Origin: Schlesneria paludicola DSM 18645
GTDB taxonomy: Bacteria; Planctomycetota; Planctomycetia; Planctomycetales; Planctomycetaceae
Direction of reading: 5' to 3'
DNA length: 49,379 bases
Assembly: GCA_945869955.1 (NCBI GenBank)
Contig: CAMBQP010000011.1
Span: 1 to 49,379, forward strand
The number at the start of each line of letters is the position of its first letter. The stretch's first letter is position 1. The translations under genes were made by a program, and so were the position numbers. Positions 46,901 to 49,298 of the stretch are shown in pieces. A model generated the notes under the pieces. The model was not told where the DNA came from, ran no database searches, and worked only from the letters and a program-made list of their open reading frames with translations.

Positions 46901-48210
46901 CAGGATCACTGCTGCATACCCTCGGTGCCGACGGCAACGCCCAGGTCTCGGTTCAGGTCAATCGCTTCCGCCCCGGTGCAACCTCGACATCAATTCAGGC
47001 TCTGGGGCAGATTATCTCAAATCATACAGACCTCATGGGAAGCGGGCTTCCCAACCAAGTCACCCTCTCGACGGCGAGCTTGACCGGGGTCAGCCAGATT
47101 CCGATGTTGCAGGTCTGGAGTTCCACCACAGCCGATCAATTCACGCTGGATCAGCACCTGGCGACTGCAGGCGAGGTCTATCATGTTTCCGATCAATCGA
47201 TCAAAACCGACAAGGCGATCGTGGGATTAAATGGAATCAAAACCGTCAGCATGAATCTGGGAAGCGGTAATGACACGGTCAACATCAGCAGTACAGTGGG
47301 CTTGAATTCTCTGACGATGAAAGGGAATCAAGGGAATGACCAGTTCAATGTGGCCTTTGACCCTCAAAGCCTGACCCAGTTCGTATTGGACGGCGGTGCA
47401 GGGACCAATGGGTTAAAAACCGATGCCCCGTCCCAACCCGTTTGGGCTAACACAGGGACACTGCAGACCCAAACCTCACGAATCGCCTATTCACAAATCC
47501 AGACGATCAACACGAACACCGCCACCAGCGTCAACGGAAACCCCCTGTCGTCAGCGATCCCGTCTGCACTGCTCCAGGGATTGAATCCGACTCAGCAATA
47601 TGTGCAGACCGTCTATTGGCAGCTCTTGGGCAGAATCGCAACGACGAAAGAACTGAGCCCATGGGTCAGCCAACTGACTCGATTCCCCAACACTCGCACA
47701 CGCTTCGCCCAATCACTCGTCGACAGTACCGAGTACCGTTCCATCCAGATCCGGACCTGGTACCAGACCTATCTCGGACGCCCCGCATCAACGCCCGAGG
47801 TGAATCAATCACTGGCGATCTGGAAAAAGACATACTCGAACATTCAGGCACTCGCCCCAATTCTGGCAACGCAAGAATTCTACAACATCACCCAATCACT
47901 CATCACAACCGGGACACCACAACAGCGATACGTTGCGGGCCTGTACAAACTGGTGATGAGTCCCTCGATAACGATCCCCACGCCACTCAAGAATTTCATG
48001 TTGCTAACGCCAGTCAGACAAGGCCGCAGTGCGATCGTCCTGCGAATGCTCACCTCACCCGATTACATGAACACGCAACGGGAATCGCTGTCAGTGACCC
48101 TGAACAACTTGAGTGCCGCCAATGATCCCGTGATGAAGACCACACCGATGATCTTCAATTTCAGCGTGGTCAAAGCCTGGCTGCTGGGGAAAAAGAAGGT
48201 TTCGAACTGA
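22954..48210 (+). CDS. Giant filamentous-adhesin-like surface protein with lectin modules
   Basis: One open frame of 8,418 codons to a TGA at 48208-48210. The N-terminus is Arg-rich with ILEKRTLLTT at residues 50-59, a LEPR-XLL-like surface signal. Regions by nucleotide: beta-helix repeats (23150-24350); modules with 'G.TYYA(I/V)..' (near 24500, 25120, 26240, 27690) and seven 'GTF.L' repeats (25360-27620); a helical insert (27985-28130); a long Ala/Gly/Ser beta-helix region (28200-35350). Then filamentous-adhesin-type sequence with about twelve L-type-lectin-like modules (37543-46145), with a helical 'TMDQYYSQYWQLM' insert (41040-41480). Then a Pro/Ala linker (46390-46530), a 'GSGNDTVNI...GNQGNDQF' segment (about 47260-47400) and a DUF4214 domain (about 47590-48080; QYVQTVYWQLLGR, YLGRPAS). 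Only a few Cys residues were noticed. Adhesion or sugar binding at the cell surface is the likely role. A window assembly error cannot be excluded, but the frame is unbroken. Confidence 0.93.
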   Translation: MIARRPQSPSRAKSGWLPSLNLTGLWRRRVALLPRQSRLMTRRFSAETQILEKRTLLTTIIAQNWNSNGGDIAITDSSEIIINSGVILNTASSTGAAGNITLSAPKIVIQSGAILETSSSIGQAGTISLSASRPSSDTLSINANSPSITVNAGAQLLATGTTSANNGAITLDANGTVPDAKWAIWAQAEDIYEWVRGANATITINQTAAISGGNVTISTAAGDQFKTQNMVNSYTGGVAGKAEEILSKMTTLPVSIIVKQPEAEITFVNSTTSSSTTGSSTTHASTISSSGNVKISSLTTPYADAEAFWGYFKGYFNKSSAKKNPFGAAVGVNYINPKATVELQSQTAINAAGTVTIGTTATVNNELTAKAKKAQGASEANAETSTLAIGVTILQVASTINVDAGASITAGQTVQITAAAVNKSQLTVKSASYEDGRTGVAVGFAESHAHVQAIVDGSITASGNATVPASLNFNADLVVNFATDSLIFPNPIPSGYQNGTEILYDAGPGGVAIPGLHSGGIYYAILNPSNPRSLQLAATLAGAISVTPTPISFGGGYPTLTDSNGNSVPITSLNPSNNTIPFDFGTWQNGNPLFTNGETVTYTPVAGQFIGSIAANGIVNPLAAGSYTVLVVNSSITNTTPYAIQLINSSGQALQLTGNSSFTAGTTTYTVGGFDINNDTVNFNFPSSTPTRVYPNQTTIIGNLINGQALVFNQGLGVQISNLTDGQTYYAIVDPTTPGVIQLANTQSQSQAANPVVQDANPTLMGLGNQPLYSNQLLIGSATTATTGGALILTSLQNLSNAASQNLSNNATGGTFVLNLTINGQAKKTSSISYNASSASVAAAIDSAAGLTVTVTGAGTTQSPWIITPPVGTTQLMIASVTDSLVGGSSSLCNPMTQTLSNTATSGTFVLNLTVNGQSKTTTPIAYNASNISLAAAIQSAAGLTVTVIGSGTAQAPWVITTQVDTLQLLVESVTDSLSGGISTLSNPLTQALWSTATAGTFSLTLTANGQTLSTPSLNYNAAPADIAASILAASGVSVTVTGSGTAQSPWLITPNYQITIANIESGVGLVFQTAPGLMDGTPIVFQGASGRPVNGLVSGQVYYASNQVNPSFNPIFSNYILGLTTAQSPGSPLVDIELQQSLTDTQGNSYVIDGTDGTASLLSVTIPASNSLNITSANGSFLTGGTVTVGTLSTSTVQLSTQATGGSFTILVAPQSQNQQVEITAPLPWNATASQVAAAMNLLPGVSVTVTGSGSNASPWVISGTGLENGLVADDSLLTGGLGTISTNTTALSVLQLWNNAVGGTFTLSVNPNNIGIETSVPLAWNATATDIAAALNLLAGVTVSVIGSGTAASPWQIAGDGIGGLSTDDSQLTASSSSSTAGSQTNNSSVTAEQLWTDAASGTFTISVTNAAGLIETTAPIPWDATPGAVEIALNALNGVNIWSVTGSGVQSDPWMIAWNGGTALSNVSTNNSQLLASGAITQTNPANLQPVWTTASGGTFTLSLVVNGQTETTAPLNWNASAADVAAAFNSLPGLITWVSGSGTATDPWLIQADDFTISTGTPLIFTDSWGLDNPGLINGNTYYAVVNANQESPGSIILGLTNTLAEAQQSSPPLLPLYTTIALGIATRNQMAGVSQSLAPSMQASGIQIRANLTSTDSIVVMDLFGTTMVRSRINKWLKSDVVSPALAAAAAGIKSAVLSVAKLLGFKSKESAAKTPKPVKQATTYQNQNFRTVLAADSTLLVNNTVEAIIGSTAILLTPGSVLVESMITENLHSEAEAETNVNNDSSYSVDVAVAVALVRNTSRAYIASGAQVTGGAGVSVNSKIDYPWQGAVSFPDFFRKPLQDLKTFASDFETIGDNELGIDQYLFNNWTDAFSGPNKLLTNEQSKLNAQLKLSVCFSVSDTEFTNENLAQIAAGAQINQTSFTSAPVSQPVSVTATTNMAQTGASGNLMIYIDPVYNRNSPVSLPGGTNSVGGSSSSIVMNNHTNAYLGNTDPHHDPVTEPTRVNVGSGGLTVNATTNVWYLQLVQGGGSATNTGVAGSLGLFETPAQETTAAIVPVTPSGSSPLTTSLFVTAAPGTMGDVNVNATDETTLILASGNVLKSQNTGVGVSVSVVDLHRNVSAYLGRPDGSSPLSSLLSGLGNVTIQALASGSITPIALAGTSVSAGGSTSGQPQHGGTKNQATQNYGIGVSGDAATTVVDDMVLAYINDTGTLPGTVGATPFTLTVTSEDRTQVNSLTGAYAQNSGKSTQAAETSVGIAGSLALNFVTANVEAFIDQMTITSMAIDLSATNEMKVGALAAGGNANTVGNGAFAVAGSIANNQLTLITQAELNSVTGTNLANLQIVATNAVTVWGVAGTLDMLLSEAGGKDGIRAGFGLAGALNQLDYQTNAEVNNSSLAQTSGGITITATDKSANYGFATGANIVQSGVAGSGMFTTTNATLSVNALIQNSTINSTSASSTAGLMLASTMTPLLISAAGSLVVTTSSASANNPNQNPNLLGAGVAVTEVTLSGNSTAQISSSNVTLTSGPIQVVSLSGAPANLSSLTANLSGMNLPYLNSNNIYSFAVGATVSNSLLTGDFAVSKNTVTQWNIEAEVINSSIISSSGNIAVNATDHSSIYSGAGALSTDTASSKFLAGLAAGAAVSSNSFTGQTVALIDSSTISCTDSQYGVAVTAASNKLIGAAAVGAEVNGTLTLGTSVVSNSITDTVNAAISGKNRSSLITCPGGLSVQSTEQSTIGAGAGQVAFSTSAYLAAGAAAAVNTITENVSSSIADATVVANSGSVSVNSVAEGNIFAYAIGVAGVFSTATSGDLFSLSGIGSGAGNSINNVVSAFVGNSNNPGNSKTTITSNGLTVSASDSSSIQAVAGAASAQAQAGDMNAISMAVGVSDAINNIGSSANPGVVSAEIMNSTINLPQGNLNLSATDTANILAITAAGSGTFNSAGEQIGTISGAGAGSGNTIYQNVSSLINSSLVNVTGSGNVAVNGESQATINAYAGGVAIAGSTSLNPAGVAVSVGAAAAVNTVSLTTESAVTNASTINFPTIASTSSSSNPNPGNLSVSATDNAAIEAIAFGVAGSFSSTGILSIGGAGSAAVNTINSSPSAFINAGSTVSNATGVSLTAAESSSIIAGTGALAAGIGVASAVSVSVAVSFSLNTVEGTVQAEIDNATVSSSGLITISAGLTPYSGGDQYQNGRNIYAVAVAGSGSYAGGSEGAIGIAGAGAGTGNTVNFTVEAEVLGTSSVTSSGLTISATDNSSIYSNAGGIGLAVATSGTGGAGIAVGAASGTNTITNTVAALVLNSTITTTHAFSLQATSTADITSISWGVAITATAGSGAISASGSGAGAYNVITNTIQAGIAGGTITAGTLPTDNMSISATDQSQIACNAGAGSLSISGGEGSLSLAPGAVVATNTVGNTIGAYIGVLPSTTSPTTSVTTSVIVAGPLAITAASQAEVTSTAVAVAVSASFSIAGVAFAGSGATVTTTLNGKVQAGILTGASVTSNLSSSGSVSGVLVSATDAPTVSSSVGSSAISVGLIGASIGVSLAQITDNDSVTAVIEGNVTTRGTPIQVITTGQASLTDLAVATAASVSANVAAAGGNAQITNNATYQSVVAQTALINTGTNSNGMYGDLSVIATSTDSLNAQVDGGVAAVGSIGAFLASASSGGTTSASVSPSSTIIVGNLLITATTNQTVATSGDSVTVGLLTGVGVTLTSSATETVSAVLGVATATSPANVYAYGNTTVQSISNNTVTANNGISSSDPNISISAVGAGIYQTTVTASPTVTATVQNVNLTLPGAFTVNATSTNTASAQTASGSGAIVGGTAAVSTTINSPTLTVTVSGGTIQANTITISGQNTSNYICVADSTNASVVGGSGADAENSGTAAINVVIGASTTLVGNQSVTITANNSFVNTTNGLMIKSGAGGVINGNATQINTTLTGTATVTIGNNVSITANLSGGILIYALGNSNQTEQAALSTGGAIEGADNVINTTVTLNPSVTVGTNASLAAPNGSIGIGTAVLASVTDQAATHLYGLAGGGGAHSNATVNNTQFVVIGSGSNLSAANNIYLEAGTASLAALQTLITVNALATSKCDGVVTIPAGSAIATINTTSYVTVASGANVIADQDVFLNSSLSNKKNLIAYGHYDLTYKFLGIGFLSHHDDGGSGISNPSSTMTLNGNIVAGASNKLNISIADSSSGVNLTVNNQSITPTTNSGTAGTPTLITQNSSATSPFNSFYAAYNASLLPTSLTTSLDAAALSIVTPTISSTGVPAIQLTNLSATGGGVVVNSATVTGKGTISAFIPTISITNTSAYYLILDGIGVPTDVIMGQVDFQGGASSKQAQLTLNTNTGVASVSVTLNAAGPVGTPGNGTSGPAVFVTGAINNTSGSVSITNDYGSLVQTAPINSQSYTAYTPNGPYVVSTSGYYGVGGNIADSWQAQSVSNSSWTSPTNVSSTSSLSVPVLGSFFYPGQTSTGFNANLAVTTAINSWFNPNSTAQSATTFSKLVEGTSTNTANTQGTSWIFFGDPNPYAGGVINDDTTTDATSLTNSGSNNAFTGSNLYYTIGSGSGGGGNLPLILPNLPIRANGSSNSVSIPSPSGITASTIIINSTIIDLNSAITAGTLGNLTLTLGSSLSSALTTFQSQYNSGAQTNPIYTIPSSYLTTSVTGTSGELGSSGTTSPWLISPSVTATYSAVTQQITVDQISLGTSTVNVSLTGQIMSSLAGSSIVMQGGAGISNIQNNTGIPVILNGITTGSAQVKGSVVINDYFSNQQTQYVYQPGQAIQVYTGRINANLLAPGIASNVTSLTGTTATYQPVSGLRFNWTDTATLTRPAVVTPLPSSSNPPNWSFGNSNSPYTTTATSLSVPANSLSLPFFQENVSAYLNGSTTNPQLGGDGSNFGYDGTYGTSTSTVNAPGVPQINNSVAFAIDLYTESQTRFSSSGMGNSSVSPWNSTAPVNLGSGNPINVTLYYSPIFQNVTQTLTDTVTNSTYTTIISNVNLASQLHNTTAIMGFTGGTGGLSSTQQISNFSFNSDSTISPLNFNSSDITTNSNGAFTPPFSNDVLTITKSGINNTANAVWFNNPAPINEPFTVSYTYQASGSGTLADGIAFVMQNASQSIPTTYSYSTTNNFGMGTNTTQNYIYPNNITMNVMSSIRADYPVSVSFANMSNGSLSISSDTGITFAGPVLLSCPLTVTANGTIEQTAGTITASQLNLTSTAGSLGSADQPLAVNTTNQGTVTAAGSAGVYLASTGNLNVNSISTQGESNLQSISGFGVSGSGWTTAATKGTLAPSVTANTLTLTQTGSSNAADAIWFNTPVSTATPFTVSYRYNGSVGGGNGAAFVIQGAGTTALGSNGAGLGYAGITPSVAYEMNLTNNGGFAVITNGAANSNFTSTLPVSFASGDPINVTLTYNPYQQTLTQTLSDPVTGLTFSSVNSGVNLAQIGANAYLGFTASTGSTASTSPQTISNFLFQQIQAISFGGSGTGWRTVTAPTPTQISGFGGSGAGWTAGVNTQSGNKQVNPSVTNNTLTLTQSGSNPSASALWYNTPIPTNQPFSVNYTYNGTASGADGVAFVIQNSASGTSAIGGTGYNQGYSGISNSLAFGMEIYQNQGCMVGQNGTFGSYASTSPVTLSSGHSIDVTLSYSPATQILTQTLVDTVTNQTFTRQTTGINLASIANGTTAYLGFTGATGGISATQTVSNFSATFGNVPAIQNNQLPLTVSYTGNSANAAWYLAPLSVVTPFQVDFTYTGQANGADGVAFVMQNDPNGTSAIGSVGSGLGYAGIQNSLALELNIDNQSGTNLAANGATGTYNSTGAVNLQSGHPIAVSLTYNPVQQTMAQQLTDTITGATFSTVYSNVNISQTVGASTAWFGFTGADGAISSNQTISNFSLLELGGTSQIQLTAGGSILAASSSSTITGNQVTLIAGDGTEQGSIGSPQAPISLIVNALTLPGGATSIGIVNASAPGNIWLTVPTGNLPVGLIDSDFGNVTLNVSNGSILTANNQTALNIPQNTLSYAQLQAMETAVQTVEQNSVKNTINSFEATMDQYYSQYWQLMNNGAVNSSVYTVNPSSIPVFTPITLLALGLPAGTAVTSAQVAAVTAAMYQQCVSAFSNPLVFGTTWQTQSQFVTYDPSYTFTPTNTQIAQLSYNAYSATQAVATLELEPLTSPNTTSIVPPAVPNIIAQNVLLNATGSIGLVAQPTVITVQDIQGGSLTRTQQSNLAMATASGGPLQMVGINASGQQVTYTYPNTPSGVTPIGIRTNLDVPVYVNVAQDGALSAIAPTAIALTQTTGNLVVAAAVSSGPVNITAPGSLNTNNVFNPNNTGSQTIIGFGNSGTGWTTSGSNNSSTTISNNVLTFAPSANNSTPNMASYNTPVSVTQPLQISFTYTAPSGTSSVNSITTNPQGIGFVIQNSANGALSSGAAGFGPGNQNATGSAAFVLQQYPNSGWLLTQNGTPGALTGTGGVNLTSGDPIQVLFSYDPINLTLTIHLTDSWTGATYQQTMTNVNLENIISGATGSTTGSTTGSTTATIGFVGNSQQTQQISNFVCQTFSTPVTSVTGFGTAGSGWTIAGNSNASPTITNNVLTLTSGTKNTANAAWYNAPIPVTQPLVVSYNYTVPSGSIPVNSITGFGSNGTGWKAAGNGPSTMVTNNVLTLTTTGIGNTADALWYQTPVSVTNGFQASFTYTVPNSGADGVAFVLQNSSSGVNAVGGIGSGVGYSGIQNSFAFVLDQYTQSQLAFGQNGSIGSWTNTAPVSLLAGDPINVQVTYNPTNQTVFINLSDLRTGASFSQTKTGVNLATLIGSSSAILGFTGGDGGLTSTQQISNFSFNSLAQTTVSGFGSNGTGWTVADNTIYTPVIANNVLTLTSAGMESSAAALWSNTPVSVSDGLQISYTYQSTGSGTLADGVAFVLQNSASGVKAVGTAGSNEGYSGINNSVAFVLDQYTESQWAIGQAGTIGPRQSTAPVNLSSGNPINVVLSYNSINQTLIINLTDTKTNATYSHITEGVNLAGLIGSGTATMGFTGGTGAFTSTQQISNFSLTQTNTLNNAAGVAFVMQSRSAVANGLGATNWGTDYSGVDRNVAFVLDLISPTGSLNQLALEQNGAVGSYTNVSPVQLASGHTINVTLTYNPVTQTLIETLKDTTTGASYSQTTNGFNLASLIGSSSAIVGFTGGNNAIAPQQQISNFSVQISPAVHAASGFGGSGIGWTTQSAGAFSPAISNNVLTLTKSGIQSTASAAWLNTPVAVSAPFTASFTYKMSATSGTLAGGVAFVLQNTPSGTSALGSARDGDGYTGITNSGAFVLDLYPQSEWAIGKNGVIGSWTPTPSTVNLTSGHPINVTLAYNPVNQTLTETLTDTVTGQQYTNVSTGINFAQLVGASTAYLGFTGGDGGYTSTQQISNFSFSTGGLIGSSMNLVAGGSLGENQSSLLNIQASGTVDLYSTSDIWLQQSTGNLNLGQVTASGSVNLTAAGAITESSQNGQGSISGFGGTGSGWVTNGNAVPTNSANYGADTLTLVNGANQTSSAWYPTSVVVANSFTMGFVYTPSGTGTGMTFTLQNDSRGTSALGGPGSSLGYGGTNSPIQPIQKSLAFQINLGANSSVQTGIAMGYNGGMANLQSQAGVATNPANPTDPIQVLLTFSVTTNTMAYVLVDTVTQATLATGTVANCDLANYLGNGTQGCATAYMGFTGSSSSQSTGSLSVSNFFFAYGAPAISAASLMLQAGTTIGTSTSPLTMNTQSAGAVNLNATGNIYLVEMDGNLNLGNITTLGTLTASAPLGEITGTSTNSSSSTAAAAPAPAASPMMRSMSFAMPEPATGPVAPAPAPTPTPAPALTTSPIQVGALKLYARDGIGSLSQPLNVQAKELQATSIDGDITASNRGPLAITSSRDLQGLSAGGSIRVTSTGQITVSSPVKAGSDVTLTVPDQGQSAQNLIVTGTGIVASKTGSIRLTAADNVQLLAGSLLHTLGADGNAQVSVQVNRFRPGATSTSIQALGQIISNHTDLMGSGLPNQVTLSTASLTGVSQIPMLQVWSSTTADQFTLDQHLATAGEVYHVSDQSIKTDKAIVGLNGIKTVSMNLGSGNDTVNISSTVGLNSLTMKGNQGNDQFNVAFDPQSLTQFVLDGGAGTNGLKTDAPSQPVWANTGTLQTQTSRIAYSQIQTINTNTATSVNGNPLSSAIPSALLQGLNPTQQYVQTVYWQLLGRIATTKELSPWVSQLTRFPNTRTRFAQSLVDSTEYRSIQIRTWYQTYLGRPASTPEVNQSLAIWKKTYSNIQALAPILATQEFYNITQSLITTGTPQQRYVAGLYKLVMSPSITIPTPLKNFMLLTPVRQGRSAIVLRMLTSPDYMNTQRESLSVTLNNLSAANDPVMKTTPMIFNFSVVKAWLLGKKKVSN
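23761..23805 (+). repeat. 15-base tandem repeat, three units
   Basis: AGCACGACCAGCAGT is repeated with small changes (AGCACGACCGGCAGT, then AGCACGACCCACGCC), encoding a Ser/Thr-rich linker within the adhesin. The length is a multiple of three, so copy-number change would keep the frame. Confidence 0.8.
25360..27620 (+). repeat. Seven 'GTF.L' protein repeats in the adhesin
   Basis: Seven units starting near 25370, 25650, 25925, 26545, 26830, 27130 and 27420 encode 'T.GTF.L.......Q...P(I/L).(Y/W)NA.A..VAAA', then 'GV.VTV.GSGT...PW.I'. The first three are about 92 residues and contiguous. The later ones have TYYA-type or 'DDS.L' inserts between them. Repeats with 'GGTFTL.(Y/F)NGQT...I..NA.A..VQAAL' are common in giant planctomycete proteins. 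Function unknown. Confidence 0.75.
28200..35350 (+). repeat. Long beta-helix repeat region of the adhesin
   Basis: About 2,380 residues, very rich in Ala, Gly, Ser, Thr, Val and Asn, are built from units of roughly 70-75 residues: 'V.A.I..STI..SG...VSA.D.S.I.A.AG..A', then 'S.GAGAG..N.I'. Typical lines are 'AGAGSGNTI', 'SVGAAAAVNTV' and 'GAASGTNTI'. The alternation of small and hydrophobic residues suggests a parallel beta-helix or beta-solenoid shaft. Unit edges are too diverged to count by eye. Confidence 0.6.
37543..40690 (+). repeat. L-type-lectin-like modules, first cluster (five)
   Basis: Modules near 37543-38100, 38100-38430 (front half only), 38811-39420, 39494-40120 and 40129-40690. 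A full module reads 'ISGFG.SG.GWT', 'NTLTLT.SG...A.A.WYNTP', 'PF.V.YTY.....ADGVAFV(I/M)QN', 'G.GLGY.GI.NS.A..(M/L)', 'NGT...Y.ST.PV.L.SG.PI.VTL.Y.P..QTLTQTL.DTVT', 'GFTG.TG..S..Q.ISNFS'. This is the pattern of legume-type/bacterial L-type lectins (ADGxAFVxQN ... GxGLGYxGI). The usual metal-binding FD.(Y/W) site is only partly kept (often LDQY or MEIY), so sugar binding may vary between copies. Confidence 0.75.
41995..46145 (+). repeat. L-type-lectin-like modules, second cluster (seven)
   Basis: Modules near 41998-42660, 42685-42890 (front part only), 42892-43506, 43522-44140, 44150-44590 (back part only), 44608-45235 and 45472-46140. They carry the same signatures as the first cluster, such as 'GVAFVLQN', 'FVLDQYT.SQ' and 'ISNFSF'. 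The copies at 42892 and 43522 are the most alike, suggesting recent duplication. A stretch of adhesin-type beta-helix sequence (45236-45470) separates the last module from the rest. Confidence 0.75.
42562..42597 (+). repeat. 12-base tandem repeat, three units
   Basis: ACCGGGAGTACC occurs twice exactly and a third time with two changes, encoding Thr-Gly-Ser-Thr steps in a loop of one lectin module. The unit is a multiple of three. Confidence 0.8.
46390..46530 (+). repeat. Pro/Ala-rich linker repeat in the adhesin
   Basis: Runs of CCTGCC and CCGGCC encode Ala-Pro steps (AAPAPAAS, APAPAPTPTPAPA), interrupted by a Met-rich stretch (PMMRSMSFAMPEP). It joins the lectin-bearing part to the C-terminal part and should be an extended, flexible hinge. 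Confidence 0.7.
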
Positions 48211-48231
48211 AACGTGGAGGACGGATTTCAG

Positions 48232-48289
48232 TTCGTCGAGCATGCGCAGCGTTCTATCAATGAAGATCGTCCTGCGCATGAGCGACGAG
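48232..48289 (+). terminator. Terminator-like hairpin after the adhesin gene
   Basis: CGTCG-AG-CATGCGCAG and CTGCGCATG-AG-CGACG pair as a stem of 9 plus 5-6 base pairs with an AG/AG internal mismatch and a 22-base loop, beginning 22 bases after the stop codon. No T-tract follows. It may be a terminator or protect the very long mRNA from 3' decay. Confidence 0.5.
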
Positions 48290-48319
48290 TGATTGTGTAT
48301 GCACTGATTGTGTATGCAG
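48290..48319 (+). repeat. 15-base tandem repeat, two units
   Basis: TGATTGTGTATGCAC and TGATTGTGTATGCAG stand side by side, differing at the last base, directly after the hairpin. Non-coding as far as I can tell. Confidence 0.8.
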
Positions 48320-48554
48320 TGATCCAAGCTGCAAATTCGGTTTTCTCTGTCCCACTGTCCCTGTGTCCCTCCGTTCCCCGAAGCCGTGCGACCCCGCCAG
48401 ACAAGACGAAGACCACTGCTTTTCCGAAGACTCCAAAGCAGTGCCACCCTGCCACGAATCAAGCACTCGGTCCCATACTCGGCAATGACCCAACGAGCGA
48501 TGACACCTCGGGTGTATCATCGGCATCGATTGACGCGCTTCTCTTCGAGGCGCA

Positions 48555-48593
48555 GTGAAACTTTGCGGTGAAACTTTGCGGTGAAACTTTGCG
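48555..48593 (+). repeat. 13-base tandem repeat, three exact units
   Basis: GTGAAACTTTGCG occurs three times without change or gap, then GTTTCAC (48594-48600), the inverse of its first seven bases, so the end can fold back on any unit. The unit is not a multiple of three, which argues against coding here. Confidence 0.9.
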
Positions 48594-48888
48594 GTTTCAC
48601 CATGTGGTGCAAGCCTCACCGTTTGACCCGTAGCCACAGGCGCAGGCGGGTCGGTGTTCAGCCGACCTCTTCGAACGTCGCGGGATGTCGATTGCAAAAC
48701 CGCTCTCCATCGACCCCGCGTCGGTGAAAGCAACGACAATCACGCGAACACTCAGCCAAGGCAAAATCCGCTCTCCACCGACCACGGGTGGAACCGTGGG
48801 GACACTGAGCTGGCTTGAAATTGCGTTGCGATTTTGCTTAAATCGGGAGGATCATCGGTTTTGATCTGTTTTCATTTGGAGCGGAATG

Positions 48889-49180
48889 ATGGCGAGGATG
48901 GCTCGAGCGGAAGTGTTTGCGCCTGATGAAGTTGCGGTTGTGCATGTGATGAATCGCGTGGTTCGTCGCTGCTATCTGCTGGGTGACGATCCCGTCAGTG
49001 GCAAGAATTACGATCATCGAAAAGTGATGATTGAAAATTAGTGACAGCGATTGGCCGGGGCGTTCGGGATCGACCTGCTGGGATTTGCCATCATGTCGAA
49101 TCATTTCCACTGGATTCTCAGGTCTCATCCGGATGTTGTGTCGAATTGGGATGATACCGAGGTCGCTCGCCGGTATCGAA
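48889..49180 (+). pseudogene. Broken HUH (Y1, REP-associated-type) transposase
   Basis: Translation from ATG 48889 (GGAG 7 bases upstream) gives MARMARAEVFAPDE, then HVMNRVVRRCYLLGDDP and KNYDHRK, which I recognise as the start of the Y1-type transposases common in planctomycetes. The frame is stopped at 49039 by TAG directly followed by TGA. The same frame then goes on with AFGIDLLGFAIMSNHFHWIL, which holds the HUH motif (His-Phe-His), and DDTEVARRY. Homology ends near 49175, where a 23-base repeat and the next copy begin, so the part with the catalytic tyrosine is missing. The copy is therefore dead twice over: two adjacent nonsense codons and loss of the 3' end. No shift of frame is needed. 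Confidence 0.85.
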
Positions 49181-49217
49181 CCATGGGGACACAGGGTATC
49201 GAACCATGGGGACACAG
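49172..49217 (+). repeat. 23-base direct repeat at the junction of transposase copies
   Basis: A 23-base unit beginning GGTATCGAACC and ending GGGGACACAG is present twice in exact tandem (49172-49194 and 49195-49217). Its second half equals the left edge of the element (GAACC(A/G)TGGGGACAC). It marks the point where the first copy stops and the second begins. Confidence 0.9.
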
Positions 49218-49298
49218 TGCTGGCTTGAAAATATGTTGCGATTTTGCTCAAATTGTCTGCGTCTCCGGTTTTGATCACATTGGATTTGGAGCGGAATG

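Larger units (their letters stand above)
48211..48790. other. Non-coding repeat-rich region after the adhesin gene
   Basis: It contains a hairpin just after the stop codon, a 15-base and a 13-base tandem repeat, and two related stretches reading CCGCTCTCCA(T/C)CGACC (about 48700 and 48769). An open frame of 114 codons (48214-48558, +) crosses it but lies over the hairpin and the 15-base repeat, has no ribosome site and no recognisable protein, so I do not call it. Confidence 0.55.

Noticed and set aside
48214-48558. Possible small protein of 114 codons after the adhesin
   Set aside because: It covers a hairpin and a tandem repeat, lacks a ribosome site and has no recognisable sequence.
48555-48593. 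CRISPR-like array
   Set aside because: The units are 13 bases with no spacers and there are no cas genes.
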